Source: Eleginops maclovinus (taxonomy: Eukaryota; Chordata; Actinopteri; Perciformes; Eleginopidae). From it: 64,000 bases of DNA. The stretch spans positions 8,929,427 through 8,993,426 of the forward strand of contig NC_086366.1 of the NCBI RefSeq assembly GCF_036324505.1, written 5' to 3'. The notes under the pieces are model-generated. The model saw nothing but the letters and a program-made list of their open reading frames with translations. It was not told the DNA's origin and ran no database searches. A program made the translations under genes and the position numbers. Shown in pieces: positions 23,378-61,230 of this stretch; the first letter of the stretch is position 1; every line of letters starts with the position of its first letter.

Positions 23378-24258
23378 CAGTGGGGCAAAAAAGTATTTAG
23401 TCAGCCACCAATTGTGCAAGTTAAAATATAGTTAATATTTAAAAAGATGAGAGATGCCTGTAATTTTCATCATAGGTACACTTCAACTATGAGAGACAGA
23501 ATGGGGGAAACAATCCAGGAAATCACATTGTAGGATTTTTAATGAATTAATTGGTAAATTCCTCGGTAAAATAAGGAATTTATCCTATGTCCCCCACTCG
23601 TTACCTGTATTAATGGCACCTTTTTGAACTCGTTATCAGTATAAAAGACACCTGTCCACAACCTCAAACAGTCATACTCCAAACTCCACTATGGCCAAGA
23701 CTAAAGAGCTGTCAAAGGAGACCAGAGACAAAATTGTAGACCTGCACCAGGCTGGGAAAACTGAATCTGCAATAGGTAAGCAGCTTGGTGTGAAGAAATC
23801 AACTGTGGGAGCAATTATTAGAAAATGGAAGACATACAAGACCACTGCTAATCTCTTAATCTTTGGAGGGAGTTGAAAGTCCGTGTTGCCCAGCGACAGC
23901 CCCAAAACATCACTGCTTTAGAGGAGATCTGCATGGAGGAATGGGCCAAAATACCAGCAACAGTGTGTGAAAACCTTGTGAAGACTTACAGAAAACGTTT
24001 GACCTCTGTCATTGCCAACAAAGGGTATATAACAAAGTATTGAGATGAACTTTTGTTATTGACCAAATACTTATTTTCCACAATAATTTGAAAATAAATT
24101 CATTAAAAATCCTACAATGTGATTTTCTGGATTTTCTTTTCTCATTCTGTCTCTCATAGTTGAGGTATACATATGATAAAATTACAGGCCTCTCTCATCT
24201 TTTTAAATGGGAGAACTTGCACAATTGGTGGCTGACTAAATACTTTTTTGCCCCACTG
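23378..24258 (+). mobile_element. internally deleted Tc1-like element
   Basis: It has the same ends as the complete element at 2809-4403 (CAGTGGGG...CCCCACTG) with TA duplications at 23376-23377 and 24259-24260, but is only 881 bp. The transposase frame starts normally ([20 protein letters not shown]) and breaks after TTANL. It resumes near LWRELKV, a deletion of about 0.67 kb that removes all three catalytic residues. Short AATCT sequences at the join suggest a microhomology-mediated deletion. It could move only with transposase supplied elsewhere. Confidence 0.95.
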
Positions 24259-24589
24259 TATGTATTGTGTTGCTCCACTGTTGAAAAAGCACTTTATTTT
24301 CCTCACACTGCTTGTGCGTAAAGCACTTTTCACTCTGTCTGAAAACGCTCTGAAGGGCCCATGCCCCCACCTTTGCAAAAGCGTACTCTGCTGTGATCAT
24401 CGATGTGTCGACAATGTCCCGCCGATAAAAAAAACTGTTATAAAATGGCATTGCCAGTTTATTACAAATAAATAATGAGTAATCGGTAATCATTTCAAAA
24501 TGACACAGAGACATTGGATCTCAGAAGCGTTTTGATCACAGCAAAGGTAAGACATGTTTATAGTTATGGCTCTGTAAAGTGAAGCTGTT

Positions 24590-24825
24590 TTCTAAATGGA
24601 CTTGTACTTATATAGCGCTTTATCCAGTCATTTCGACCCCTCAAAGTGCTTTACATACTACATGTCATTCACCACATTCATACAGAGCAGTACACTTTTG
24701 CTGTAGGTAACTACCTTTTACACACATTCACACCGTTGGCCATGCCATCGGGAGCTAATCGGATTGAACCCACAACCTTCTTGTTAAAAGACGACCACAC
24801 TACCTTGCAGCCAGTCTCCCTTCTT
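24590..24825 (+). mobile_element. short interspersed repeat of fish type
   Basis: The segment begins near GTACTTATATAGCGCTTTAT and ends in ATTGAACCCACAACCTTC and AAAGACGACCACACTACC, wording seen in a very common teleost short repeat. The ends and class (SINE or MITE) were not established. Confidence 0.5.
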
Positions 24826-25398
24826 GCTCTTTATTGGCTGCTAGTTCAGTGAGTTTTGGTTGTAAAGTGATGAGACGTATTCCAATGGAATCTGTGGAAT
24901 CTCAGGTTTCATATGATATGTTTGTGCAGATAGCATGAAGCAGAAAAATCGCCGTAGCGTTAGCTCGTTTTCATTAAGTGCTGATTTAGACACTTGGTGT
25001 TGGAACTATGTTTCATTTTGGTAAAAAATGGTTAATATCTGGTAGCTGAGTTTCTTCCCGTTGAGTGGGTATACCACATTGATAGGTTGTTAAATGTTAA
25101 CATGCCCTGACACGCTGTTTCTTACAAGTTGCTGCATTGCTGAAGACTGCTTAAGCCCGATTGCCCCTGTGGGCAGAAACGTCGAGAACACATCATTTGG
25201 GGTTTTGCTCCGGGGGAATAGTGGTAAAAATGAATGAAAGCCACTTGTTCTTCACATCTTCTTCCTTTGGTATGGCAAACAAATAACTTTGTTTTGTTCG
25301 CAGTGAAAGTGGCAGCGTCTTCTCGCCATGGTTCCTCTGCTCAGGTCGACTTTATCTTAGTGTTGAAGCTCTAGCGGCTCGCGCTGCTATTGACTAGA

Positions 25399-25444
25399 GT
25401 TCAGTTCCGTATCACATTGACGTCAGTGTGATATGGAACTGAAC
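25399..25444. repeat. 46-bp near-perfect palindrome centred on TGACGTCA
   Basis: The arms GTTCAGTTCC and GGAACTGAAC pair throughout with two mismatching base pairs. The centre (25418-25425) is the consensus CRE/ATF octamer. It lies inside the nested transposon region. Confidence 0.85.
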
Positions 25445-26562
25445 CAGGAAGTAAAGAAAGGAATCCCATCAAGGCGTTTCAGGCAGGGGGAGGGATATGG
25501 GAGAGAATCTCCCTCTAGCTTGAACTTTGGGATTTTAGCTTTTGCAGACCTATTACATGCACAGAAACACAAATAACACACTACAGGAAAGGGAAAACCC
25601 CCAAAAGCATAATATGGCCGCTTTATTATTACATTGTAAGTACATATACTGTATATTAAACAATTTCTGTATAAAGATCATTTTATCTGAATAACAAGAT
25701 TTCCTTAGTTTCCTCTTTTTTTATTACATTTAAAAGTATAAATTACATTTTTTTAAATTACATTTTGGAACTCTGTCCCTCAGTTAACAAGCCTGTTGTT
25801 ATTTATTTGTGAAATGAAATAGTTTGTTAAAAGGTAACGCATTCTCTTTGTGTCCATTTCGTGGCCTTGTCAGTCCTTTATCCGCTTAAAACATATAATT
25901 TTTTTATAAATGAAATGTAAACACATCACCCAGCCACACATTGATGGAGGAGCCTGTGATTTAAGATTTTCATTGCACCGTATCTACTGTCTATATGACA
26001 ATAAACGCCTTTGAGTCGTTGAAAGATGATGGATTTGAACAATACCGGTTTTGCTAGGGGAAAATAATGAGTAAACTTTATTCTTACAGGGTTGTTGTTA
26101 AGCTCATTTTGGTGGAGTGATTTTTACTTTATTTTGAAAAGGCCTACAGGAAGTCGTGCGGTTTCCTGTTACAACTTGATGGTGGTGCTGCTGAGGGATG
26201 CAGTGGGTGGATGGAGCCGGAGGTGGAGGTGAAAGACTGGAAGTCGGATAACTGAATGTCTCGGAAGGATGCGGATTACTGTAACTCTCCGGCTTGCTTG
26301 TCAACCAACAGTGGTTTCGATCGTTTGACATGAGAATGTGCGGCACAAACGACCTAGGCCTGCGGTTTGTAGATGCAAGGAGCCTCACAATATCCGTGAC
26401 ACCGAGCGTTTGCCCTGCTTGACAAATAGTGAATTGATTTGCAGCTATTTTGTATTGTCATCTTACGTTCGAGGTGTAAAATTGTATTATTTTCCCACAA
26501 CTAAACGGGAAGAAAACCAGAGGAGATAAAGTCACCCTGTGATTTGTAGTGCAACTGCCATC

Positions 26563-26681
26563 ATGGTTTTAGCCGTCGTTTTAGCCTCATCGCCAGCTGA
26601 TCTCTGATGTGCCCCTGCAGACTGGACGTCCAACTGAGCGGAGCGTCAGAACCAAAACATACCAAAAACACACATCGTTAA
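26563..26681 (+). promoter_or_regulatory. two overlapping upstream reading frames before bace1 copy A
   Basis: uORF1 (26563-26607, MVLAVVLASSPADL) ends in TGATG. The A of its TGA stop is the first base of the start codon of uORF2 (26607-26681, 24 codons), which stops 12 bases before the main ATG at 26694. Upstream AUGs in the BACE1 5' UTR are known to hold down translation in mammals. Whether the fish transcript begins upstream of these is inferred. Confidence 0.55.
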
Positions 26682-26693
26682 CAGAGTTTTAGC

Positions 26694-38783
<12,090 letters not shown>

Positions 38784-39735
38784 AGGCCGAGATGAAAGGC
38801 GACAAAAGGAGTCGTGCAGACCTGCACTTGAAACGCAGGCAAGGGTGGATTGTGGGAGAAATAGATGAGCGTTGTTCCAAAATGCGGGTGCTGTTGAAAG
38901 AACTTTGAAGAGGTTTTTCAGGAATGTAATATGTAAAGTGTAGAAAATGCTGACATAGTGATTGCACAGTGAACAGATCAATTGAGGATAACTAGAGCCA
39001 TTATTAACTGGGGGAGAAAGTTGGTCTCGTCAGCATCTACTTTGACTGTTTAAGCTACCTATGCAGAAACAGCGTTGGGTAAAGACGAAACAAAAAAACA
39101 CTTGGTAAAAATCTTTATTATAGTGTTTAAAAAGTTACAGAAGATGGATTGAATTTGTCATTTTGAAGAGATCTGTCTCTTAACATTGCAGAGTTCAAAA
39201 AACAGTGGATTTAGGTAAAATAGAGAGAAAACTGATAATTTAACAGTCATTGCTTATTGAAGAAACACATCCTGGATATGAATACAAGATGGGAAACCAT
39301 AGTGTCATCAGACGTGTTTTGTTATGGTATGATTTATGAGTGTATGGTTACGTGTGTGTGCGTGCGTGTGTGTATAGATCCTCTATTTGTGGCTTATGAG
39401 TGATTGAAAGTTGATGTGTGTGAGCATGCCTGTATGTGTGCACGGCTGCGCTGAAGAGTATACAGAAAGATTTAATTAAGACAAAGATGTTACTGAAAAT
39501 GAAAATACTACTGCATATGAATAGTATCTATAAAATCACACTATGTTGCTATTGCCTGCAAATAATTTTTCACTGCAAATTAAGTAAACATAAAGAGGTT
39601 CAGTTGATGAAATATCAGACTGTAACAGCATTTATTTCATAAGATCATTTTGGCTTGGTGTGAAACTGAGACTACTGACAAAATCAGATGTCACTTTTTC
39701 CTTCATATATTGATAGTTTAAATGTATCTATTGTA

Positions 39736-39741
39736 AATAAA
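39736..39741 (+). terminator. candidate poly(A) signal of bace1 copy A
   Basis: AATAAA about 950 bases after the stop. The surrounding 300 bases are absent from copy B. Confidence 0.4.
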
Positions 39742-42639
39742 ACGGACTGCATTACAGATCTGTAATTCATGCATACACACAGACACACACACACACAGTA
39801 TACATATTGCTAATATTGCTGCTGCACCATCTGATGATTTGCACATGTAACAGCACATTACATGTTAACAGAGTGAGACTTTGATAGGGCTTCTTTCACA
39901 GACACAGAAACAGCCTAACACATCACATCTTTCCATGGGGACCATATATGCTTGGAAAGGAAACCAGCCAAAAGTATGTTAAACACTTTAAACACTAAGT
40001 ATATGTGTACAAGGGACAGTGTGTATTGTCTCTTGGCAAGCTGTAAATAGATAAACTGTATATTTATCTGTCAGGCGCTGGCAGCACTGTGGATTCAATT
40101 AAGTCCTTATTGTAACTGTAACATGAAGTGTGTGATTTTCATTTCCTCCCTTGATACATCAAACCTGAATACTATCTGACTGTCATCCAGTGTAGTGAAT
40201 GTTACCATTTAATTGTTTGAAGTACATTTCAATTGTATAACCATAATGGAAGTAGTCAACCTATTTTACGTATATGAATATTGAGGACATGTCAGCAAAC
40301 GATCATTTATTTTCAATAGATTTCATGTCATGTTACCCATTGACTCCTAATCAATACAATATATTATAACTGGACTGTATAAATAGGGCACACCTTATTA
40401 TGGGATTTTAATCCCCCTTATTTTCAACATTAATAAAGTTAAAAAGTTTTCCATTCAAAAGTTGAGATTTTTCTCAATACCTTCCATGTTGTGCCATTCA
40501 ATACCTAATAATACAGTAGACAAATAAAATACACTTACTTTTATTGGATATTCACCTTCTATTGTACATAAATATTTGTATACAATTCAATGGTTTCCAT
40601 TTGAACGTTTATTTCCATAAAGAAATTCATATCAAATCGAAGGTGGCATAAAAATCACATAAAAATAGGTGTGTCGTACTTACCAGAGAGTTACACAATT
40701 ATTGATGTTAGGGTCATGTTTTCAATTAAAGAACTGCTTATTGTTTTCGTTATGGTATTTAGATAGAGAAGAATAAGCACAAGAGTCTGTTGCAGAGCTG
40801 GGAGAGTTCCTCCAGCAGTGCTCCAAACAGCCAGTGGGGGAGCTGTCCGACAAAAACTGCATACAGGTTCATCTTTCCATTGTTGTCCTTTGGAGCGGTG
40901 CTCATCTTGAGCTAGACATCAAACACCGTCTTAAAGGCATCCCAGCCAACACACAAAGAGATAGTTTGTACTGGTTCATGATTTTAATTATCTTTCATTT
41001 TGTCCCACTGCTCAATGTGTCATGAGTTGGAACAAGCGTTGGAAATGATGTGCTAATTGTTCCAAAGAAATAGTACTGAGCACAAGGAGCTCTAAAAAAA
41101 ACCCAAAACTATTAACCCTGTTTTGGGTTTATTGCAAATTTGAGTTGAGGGCCTACAGCAGGACATTTGTTATAACATTGGAATTCAGAAACAGAATATG
41201 ACAGAAGTCCAATCTGCATATGGCACTGCATGCCAGTAATAGTCATTGGACACTTGTCAAATAGTGGCACTTTAAGGTCGCATTATTAATGCATATGTGC
41301 TTCAGATATTGGTTCATAACAAAAAATGTTTTAAAAAAATGTAAGATGAGCCCTCTGACTTCTCTTTAGACAGACTTTTGTTAACTTAAATCCAGCAAAG
41401 AGGAGCTTGTGATTCATGTCCACATGTCAAATTCTCCTCAGGAAGGACAGACCAGTGCCTTGCATGGCAGCCCTGCCTCATTGGTGTCTGACTGTGTGAA
41501 TGAATGAGAGAACAAAAGTCTGTATTGAACAGTCTTTTTCTCTTACCTGCATGTATGTTTCCAGTGCCACCCACATGCTCCAGGTGCCGAGCTTCTTGCC
41601 CCCCTCAGCATAATTCTTTGCTCAACTATTGCGCTTTCCTAAGGTCATGTTCGGATGAGCCTGCATTAAACGAGATGAAATTGTATCATTGTGACATTGT
41701 CTTTGGCCTATTGATATGAAAAACTGTGATATTACATTTGAAGACCAGACTTTTCTATCCATTGTTTTAGATTTTTTTTCAAAATAGAAACCCTACCTTT
41801 CCCCTTTGGATCCCGAACACCTCTTCATGCACATACACTGACTACACTCTGTGGTGTTTGGTCTGAATTCCCAACAGGCCTTTCCACCAAATATGGGCAG
41901 TGCTGACCAGCTGAGCTGCTGTGGGCTTGTGTGCCATGATAGGATAACCTGCATGCATCAGACCTGGATTGAGAAAAAATCTGAAAAACAAACATAGTCA
42001 TAGCAACTTCAAATGTACCCATAGGTGTGAATGGGAATAGTATTCTGTCTATTTGTGTTCAATCTGTGATTTTGTGACCTATCCATGATGGACCCTGCCT
42101 CTAACTCAGCATGAGTTGGGAAAGGCTCCATTTTTCCATAACTTTCAACAGGATAAACAAAAGAGGAAATGCTGAATACACTCACCATGGGAAATCTGCA
42201 CATCTGTTTGTGTGGTCTGGCAGCCAGATCAGCGATGCTCCTCGTAATCTCATCTCACAGCACTGCCAGCTCATCAGGGCGCTCTAAGTTTCTAACAACA
42301 TCAGATGGTACGGAAAGGATGATGTTTTCCAATTCCAACTCTGCCCAGGGTGGTGGAGCTGTGCGTAGCCACCACCAAGCAGCTGGTGTTGTCACGCCTG
42401 AAGAGAACAGAGAGTGTTGATGTGTTTAAAACTGAGCAATGTATTACTTCAATATTGTGTTTTGTACTTACATACATTTTTGACACCTGCTAAACTGAAA
42501 TAATTATATTTTACAGAAGTGATATTTAATAAGAACTTATTAGTTTGCATTATATCTTGAACATGATGCTCTTTTTTTACCCTGCTATGAATCCCAAAGT
42601 AAGCCAAAGTTATTCTCAAACAGTGTTGTGACATTAGTG

Positions 42640-42990
42640 CAACAAAAGTAGCAGCCAGTTATACAAATGGTAAATTAGCATATATTGCACATCAAAAGTG
42701 TTATAGCAAAACAGTAGAGTCATAGTCTGTATTTTGTGGTGGTCTACCAGGGAGAAAAAACTCAGGTATCTCTCTATGAGGCACATAGGGTGAAGCAGCC
42801 TGTCACTGAAGGAGCGGCACAGTGCAGACAGGGCGTCCTGGAGGGTGTGGGACACAATATCCAACAGGGCCATCATTCTCCTGTCTCACACCTCCTCCAC
42901 ATTTTCCAGCGGACTCACCAGGACAGATCTGGCCTTCATTTAGAGTGTATCTTCCTGTCAGCAACATATATAACATAACAATGGCTGATG
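42640..42990 (-). mobile_element. possible LINE fragment in the tcaf intron, unit 1
   Basis: The minus strand encodes [20 protein letters not shown] and [19 protein letters not shown], a pattern like the C-terminal end of some LINE ORF2 proteins. The same block is at about 63060-63410 in unit 2. Family not identified; it could instead be an unrecognised gene fragment. Confidence 0.35.
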
Positions 42991-43075
42991 CCCCTACTGA
43001 TTAAAAAAAAAGTTTATAGGAGGGCCCCCTGTACTCCACAAGAGGTCAGTCTCTACAGCAAATAAAGTCTCCGCT

Positions 43076-43404
43076 TGTAACTACTGTGGTTCAAATCATG
43101 TTACGAACCATGTTATGAATCTGATGTTCACTCTTACATTTATTGTTTGTTTAAATGTTATGACACACAGTGGAAATGTATTAGCCTAGTTAAGCAGCAG
43201 TAGAAAAACGAACATCATTTCTACGAGTTACACTTTTTAGCGCCGTTTTACTCTGAAAACATTCACGTCACATCCGGAGCTTGAAATCACATGACTTCCG
43301 GCAAGATAATGTTATCATTTAACAGGACAAAACAAAGCTTAGGGGTACATTACGCACTGTTCAAAAATACAAATAAATGAAGGAACTTTTAAGCGTCAGC
43401 TACA
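43076..43404 (+). mobile_element. solo LTR, unit 1 only
   Basis: A 329-bp insert beginning TGTAACTACTG and ending GTCAGCTACA, flanked by the 5-bp duplication CCGCT (43071-43075, 43405-43409). Unit 2 has one uninterrupted CCGCT at the matching place (near 63491). An AATAAAT near the right end fits an LTR poly(A) signal. Confidence 0.85.
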
Positions 43405-44097
43405 CCGCTGTCCCTTCTTGTATAGAGCAGCAGACTTGTAGAGTCCAGTTTATAGCTCAGGTGAACACCTTCACTTTATATACAACATTCACCAACACAC
43501 AGACTCACCTGATTTATAATATTGTGCAGGTAAAGCCATTTGCACTATCACCTTAAGACCATCAACTTTTGATTTAGGGGGAGCCAACAGGTAGATGAGC
43601 CTTTATTCTTACAGGGTTGATGTTAAGCGTATCTTAATGCTTATTAAAGTGATTTTCACTTTATTCTGAAAAGGCCTACAGGAAGTGCAGTTTCCTGTTA
43701 CAACTTGACGGTGGTGCTGCTGAGGGATGCAGTGGGTGGATGGAGCCGGAGCCGGAGGTGGGGGTGAAAGACTGGAAGTCGGATAACTGAATGTCTCGGA
43801 AGGATGCGGATTACTGTAACTCTCCGGCTTGCTTGTCAACCAACAGTGGTTTCGGTCGTTTGACATGAGAATGTGCGGCACAAACGACCTAGGCCTGCGG
43901 TTTGTAGAAGCAAGGAGCCTCACAATATGCGTGACACCGAGCGTTTGCCCTGCTTGACAAATAGTGAATTGATTTCCAGCTGTTTTGTTTTGTCATTTTA
44001 CGTTCGAGGTGTAAAATTGTATTATTTCCCCACAACTAAACGGGAAGAAAACCAGAGGAGATAAAGTCACCCTGTGATTTGTAGTGCAACTGCCATC

Positions 44098-44216
44098 ATG
44101 GTTTTAGCCGTCGTTTTAGCCTCATCGCCAGCTGATCTCTGATGTGCCTCTGCAGACTGGACGTCCAACTGTGCGGAGCGTCAGAACCAAAACATACCAA
44201 AAACACACATCGTTAA
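44098..44216 (+). promoter_or_regulatory. two overlapping upstream reading frames before bace1 copy B
   Basis: Same arrangement as in copy A (44098-44142 and 44142-44216, sharing TGATG), with only a few base changes and both frames kept open. Confidence 0.5.
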
Positions 44217-58246
<14,030 letters not shown>

Positions 58247-58746
58247 AGGCCGAGATGAAAGGCGACAAAAGGAGTCGTGCAGACCAGCAAGGGTGGATTT
58301 TGGGAGAAATAGATGAGCGTTGTTCCAAAATGCGGGTGCTGTTGAAAGAACTTTGAAGAGGTTTTTCAGGAATGTAATATGTAAAGTGTAGAAAATGCTG
58401 ACATAGTGATTGCACAGTGAACAGATCAATTGAGGATAACTAGAGCCATTATTAACTGGGGGAGAAAGTTGGTCTCGTCAGCATCTACTTTGACTGTTTA
58501 AGCTACCTATGCAGAAACAGCGTTGGGTAAAGACGAAACAAAATAACACTTGGTAAAAATCTTTATTATAGTGTTTAAAAAGTTACAGAAGATGGATTGA
58601 ATTTGTCATTTTGAAGAAAGCTGTCTCTTAACATTGCAGAGTTCAAAAAACAGTGGATTTAGGTAAAATAGAGAGAAAACTGATAATTTAACAGTCATTG
58701 CTTATTGAAGAAACACATCCTGGATATGAATACAAGATGGGAAACC

Positions 58747-58975
<229 letters not shown>

Positions 58976-59181
58976 CTGCACTGAAGAGTATACAGAAAGA
59001 TTTAATTAAGACAAAGATGTTACTGAAAATGAAAATACTACTGCATATGAATAGTATCTATAAAATCACACTGTTGCATTGCCAGCAAATAATTTTGCAC
59101 TGCAAATTAAGTAAACATAAAGAGGTTCAGTTGATGAAATATCAGACAAATATCTTTCACAGACACAGAAACAGCCTAACA

Positions 59182-59908
59182 CAGGGATTCCCAAAGTGTG
59201 CGCGAGCTGCCACCAGGGGGTGCGCGAGATGAAACGTGTAATGGTGGTCTGGTGTAAAAATATTAGTTTTTTTTTTTTAAGTGGGATTTTTCCACAGGCT
59301 ACAATAAAAAACAGGAACAATAAACATTTCCTTTGTAATCCCTTTTATTTTAAATGAAAAAACTATAATTTATTAGTTTTTGATAGAAACGTAGAAGAAA
59401 ACAGCCGCCGTCACGTTTCACTGTAGGCTAGGATAGATGCACTCCAACTCGTTTCATTCATTCTTTCAAATATGATTAACTGGCTGAAATCAGGGAAACT
59501 GTCAAGTGGAACGTCTCATGACAAAGTTGTTAGTCATGAAGGAGGAGAGGGACCAAGAGAGTGAGGATTTGGAGGCAACAGAGACGGAGAGAATAGGAAC
59601 GAATCCGAGAGAAGAAAATGAGCGGGAGTCAGGAAATGATTGATCCTCCTTTTTATTTATTTGATCCGTTTCTGAGCCCATGCTTTTTAATGTTTTGGAT
59701 CGTTGCAATTTTTCTTTGTTGCACTATATTGAAACTTTGTTGTTTTTTTATTGTGGTTATTTGTGCATGATTAAACATGAGTCTTTATATAGCGATGAAA
59801 CAAACCTTTATCGCAGTTTTTTTTTGTTGCGTTTTTTTTGGGGGGGGTGCGTCAACCCGGTTGGGACGTAGAAGGGGGTGCGCCGCGAAAAAAGTTTGGG
59901 AACCGCTG
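59182..59908 (+). mobile_element. non-autonomous hAT element, unit 2 only
   Basis: 727 bp with inverted ends CAGGGATTCCCAAA and TTTGGGAACCGCTG, flanked by an 8-bp duplication (GCCTAACA at 59174-59181, GTCTAACA at 59909-59916). Unit 1 keeps the single target at 39914-39921. A short frame INWLKSGKLSSGTSHDKVVS resembles the start of hAT transposases; the rest is missing. Confidence 0.9.
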
Positions 59909-60091
59909 GTCTAACACATCACATCTTTCAATGGGGACCATATATGCTTGGAAAGGAAACCAGCCAAAAGCATGTTAAACACTTAGAACACTTAAGTATA
60001 TGTGTACAAGGGACAGTGTGTATTGTCTCCTAGCAAGCTGGGAATAGATAAACTGTATATTTATGTCAGGCGCTGGCAGCACTGTGGATTC

Positions 60092-60097
60092 AATAAA
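60092..60097 (+). terminator. candidate poly(A) signal of bace1 copy B
   Basis: AATAAA in TTCAATAAAGTCC. The matching place in copy A (about 40097-40102) reads AATTAA. Confidence 0.4.
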
Positions 60098-61230
60098 GTC
60101 CTTATTGTAACTGTAACATGAAGTGTGTGATTTTCATTTCCTCCCTTGATACATCAAACCTGAATACTATCTGACTGTCATCCAGTGGAGTGAATGTTAC
60201 CATTTAATTGTTTGAAGTACATTTCAATTGTATAACCATAATGGAAGTAGTCAACCTTTTACGTATATGAATATTGAGGACATGTCAGCAAACGATCATT
60301 TATTTTCAATAGATTTCATGTCATGTTACCCATTGACTCCTAATCAATACAATATATTATAACTGGACTGTATAAATAGGGCACACCTTATTATGGGATT
60401 TTAATCCCCCTTATTTTCAACATTAAAAAAGTTCAAAAGTTTTCCATTCAAAAGTTGAGATTTTTCTTAATACCTTCAATGTTGTGAGCCATTCAATACC
60501 TAATAATACAGTAGACATATAAAATACTTTTATTGGATATTCACCTTTTATTATTTTACATACATATTTGTATACAATTCAATGATTTCCGTTTGAACGT
60601 TTATTTCCATAAATAAATTCATATCAAATCGAAGGTGGAATAAAAATAGGTGTGTCGTATTTACCAGAGATTTACACAATTATTGATGTTAGGTCATGTT
60701 TTCAATTAAAGAACTGCTTATTGTTTTCGTTATGGTATTTAGATAGAGGAGAATTCCTCCAGCAGTTCTCCAAACAGCCAGTGGGGAAGCTGTCCCACAA
60801 CAACTGCAAGGGATAAGAGCGATGATGCCATTACCTTTGATTTTACATTGTATAACCATAACAATCTACGTGCTCATTATATGGTAAAGCGTGGCAATAC
60901 GCTTAAAAAACAAAATGATTTTTGTTATCAAAAGGGTGCATGTTAACATTGAACAGCTTTAAGTATAACACATCCCTTGTTCTCATTCAACCACAACATA
61001 AATGAATACAAATAGATGGAAAACAAGTGTTTATATGACCGTTTATTGACAGTGAGGGAAAATTCATACAATTGGAAAACATTCAGACAAGTTGCCAACT
61101 TACAAACTTACAAAGCCTGAATGTACTGTACATGCAGTTGATTCAGATTCTTCATGAATAGACTTAGACATGTTGTGTATTACTGTAAATGAACCATATC
61201 TCTGCAGTGTTATGAGCTGTAGTTGGCATT

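Larger units (their letters stand above)
23341..25620. mobile_element. DNA transposon with nested insertions (TIR AGGGGTCATATTATGC)
   Basis: The left end reads AGGGGTCATATTATGC and the right end GCATAATATGGCCGC, imperfect inverted repeats about 2.3 kb apart. TTTAT lies on both outer sides. No transposase frame is seen, so it is non-autonomous. A deleted Tc1-like element (23378-24258) and probably a second repeat (24590-24825) have jumped into it. The ends are accurate to a few bases only, and the superfamily is not assigned. Confidence 0.6.
40859..43600 (-). pseudogene. tcaf-like pseudogene, truncated at the duplication junction
   Basis: These are remains of the exons seen intact in unit 2. 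The 5'-most exon (43507-43600) is cut by the junction, so no start or promoter is left. The exon at about 42190-42410 lacks about 25 bases. The zinc-motif exon (about 41800-41951) has lost about 43 bases covering HELGHN, plus a second small deletion. The exon 41547-41660 has TGA where the unit 2 copy has CGA. The last exon survives only as about 90 bases (40859-40950) with a TAG, and has lost its acceptor and C-terminal end. A solo LTR (43076-43404) also interrupts the unit. Confidence 0.93.

Noticed and set aside
26104..26388. Minus-strand open frame upstream of bace1, repeated in unit 2 (43609-43923)
   Set aside because: Present in both units only because of the duplication; it has several differences in length and no recognisable domain.
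40792..40861. Plus-strand stretch ELGEFLQQCSKQPVGELSDK, similar sequence near 60760-60812 in unit 2
   Set aside because: Not kept open in both units and no family recognised; cannot be supported as an exon.
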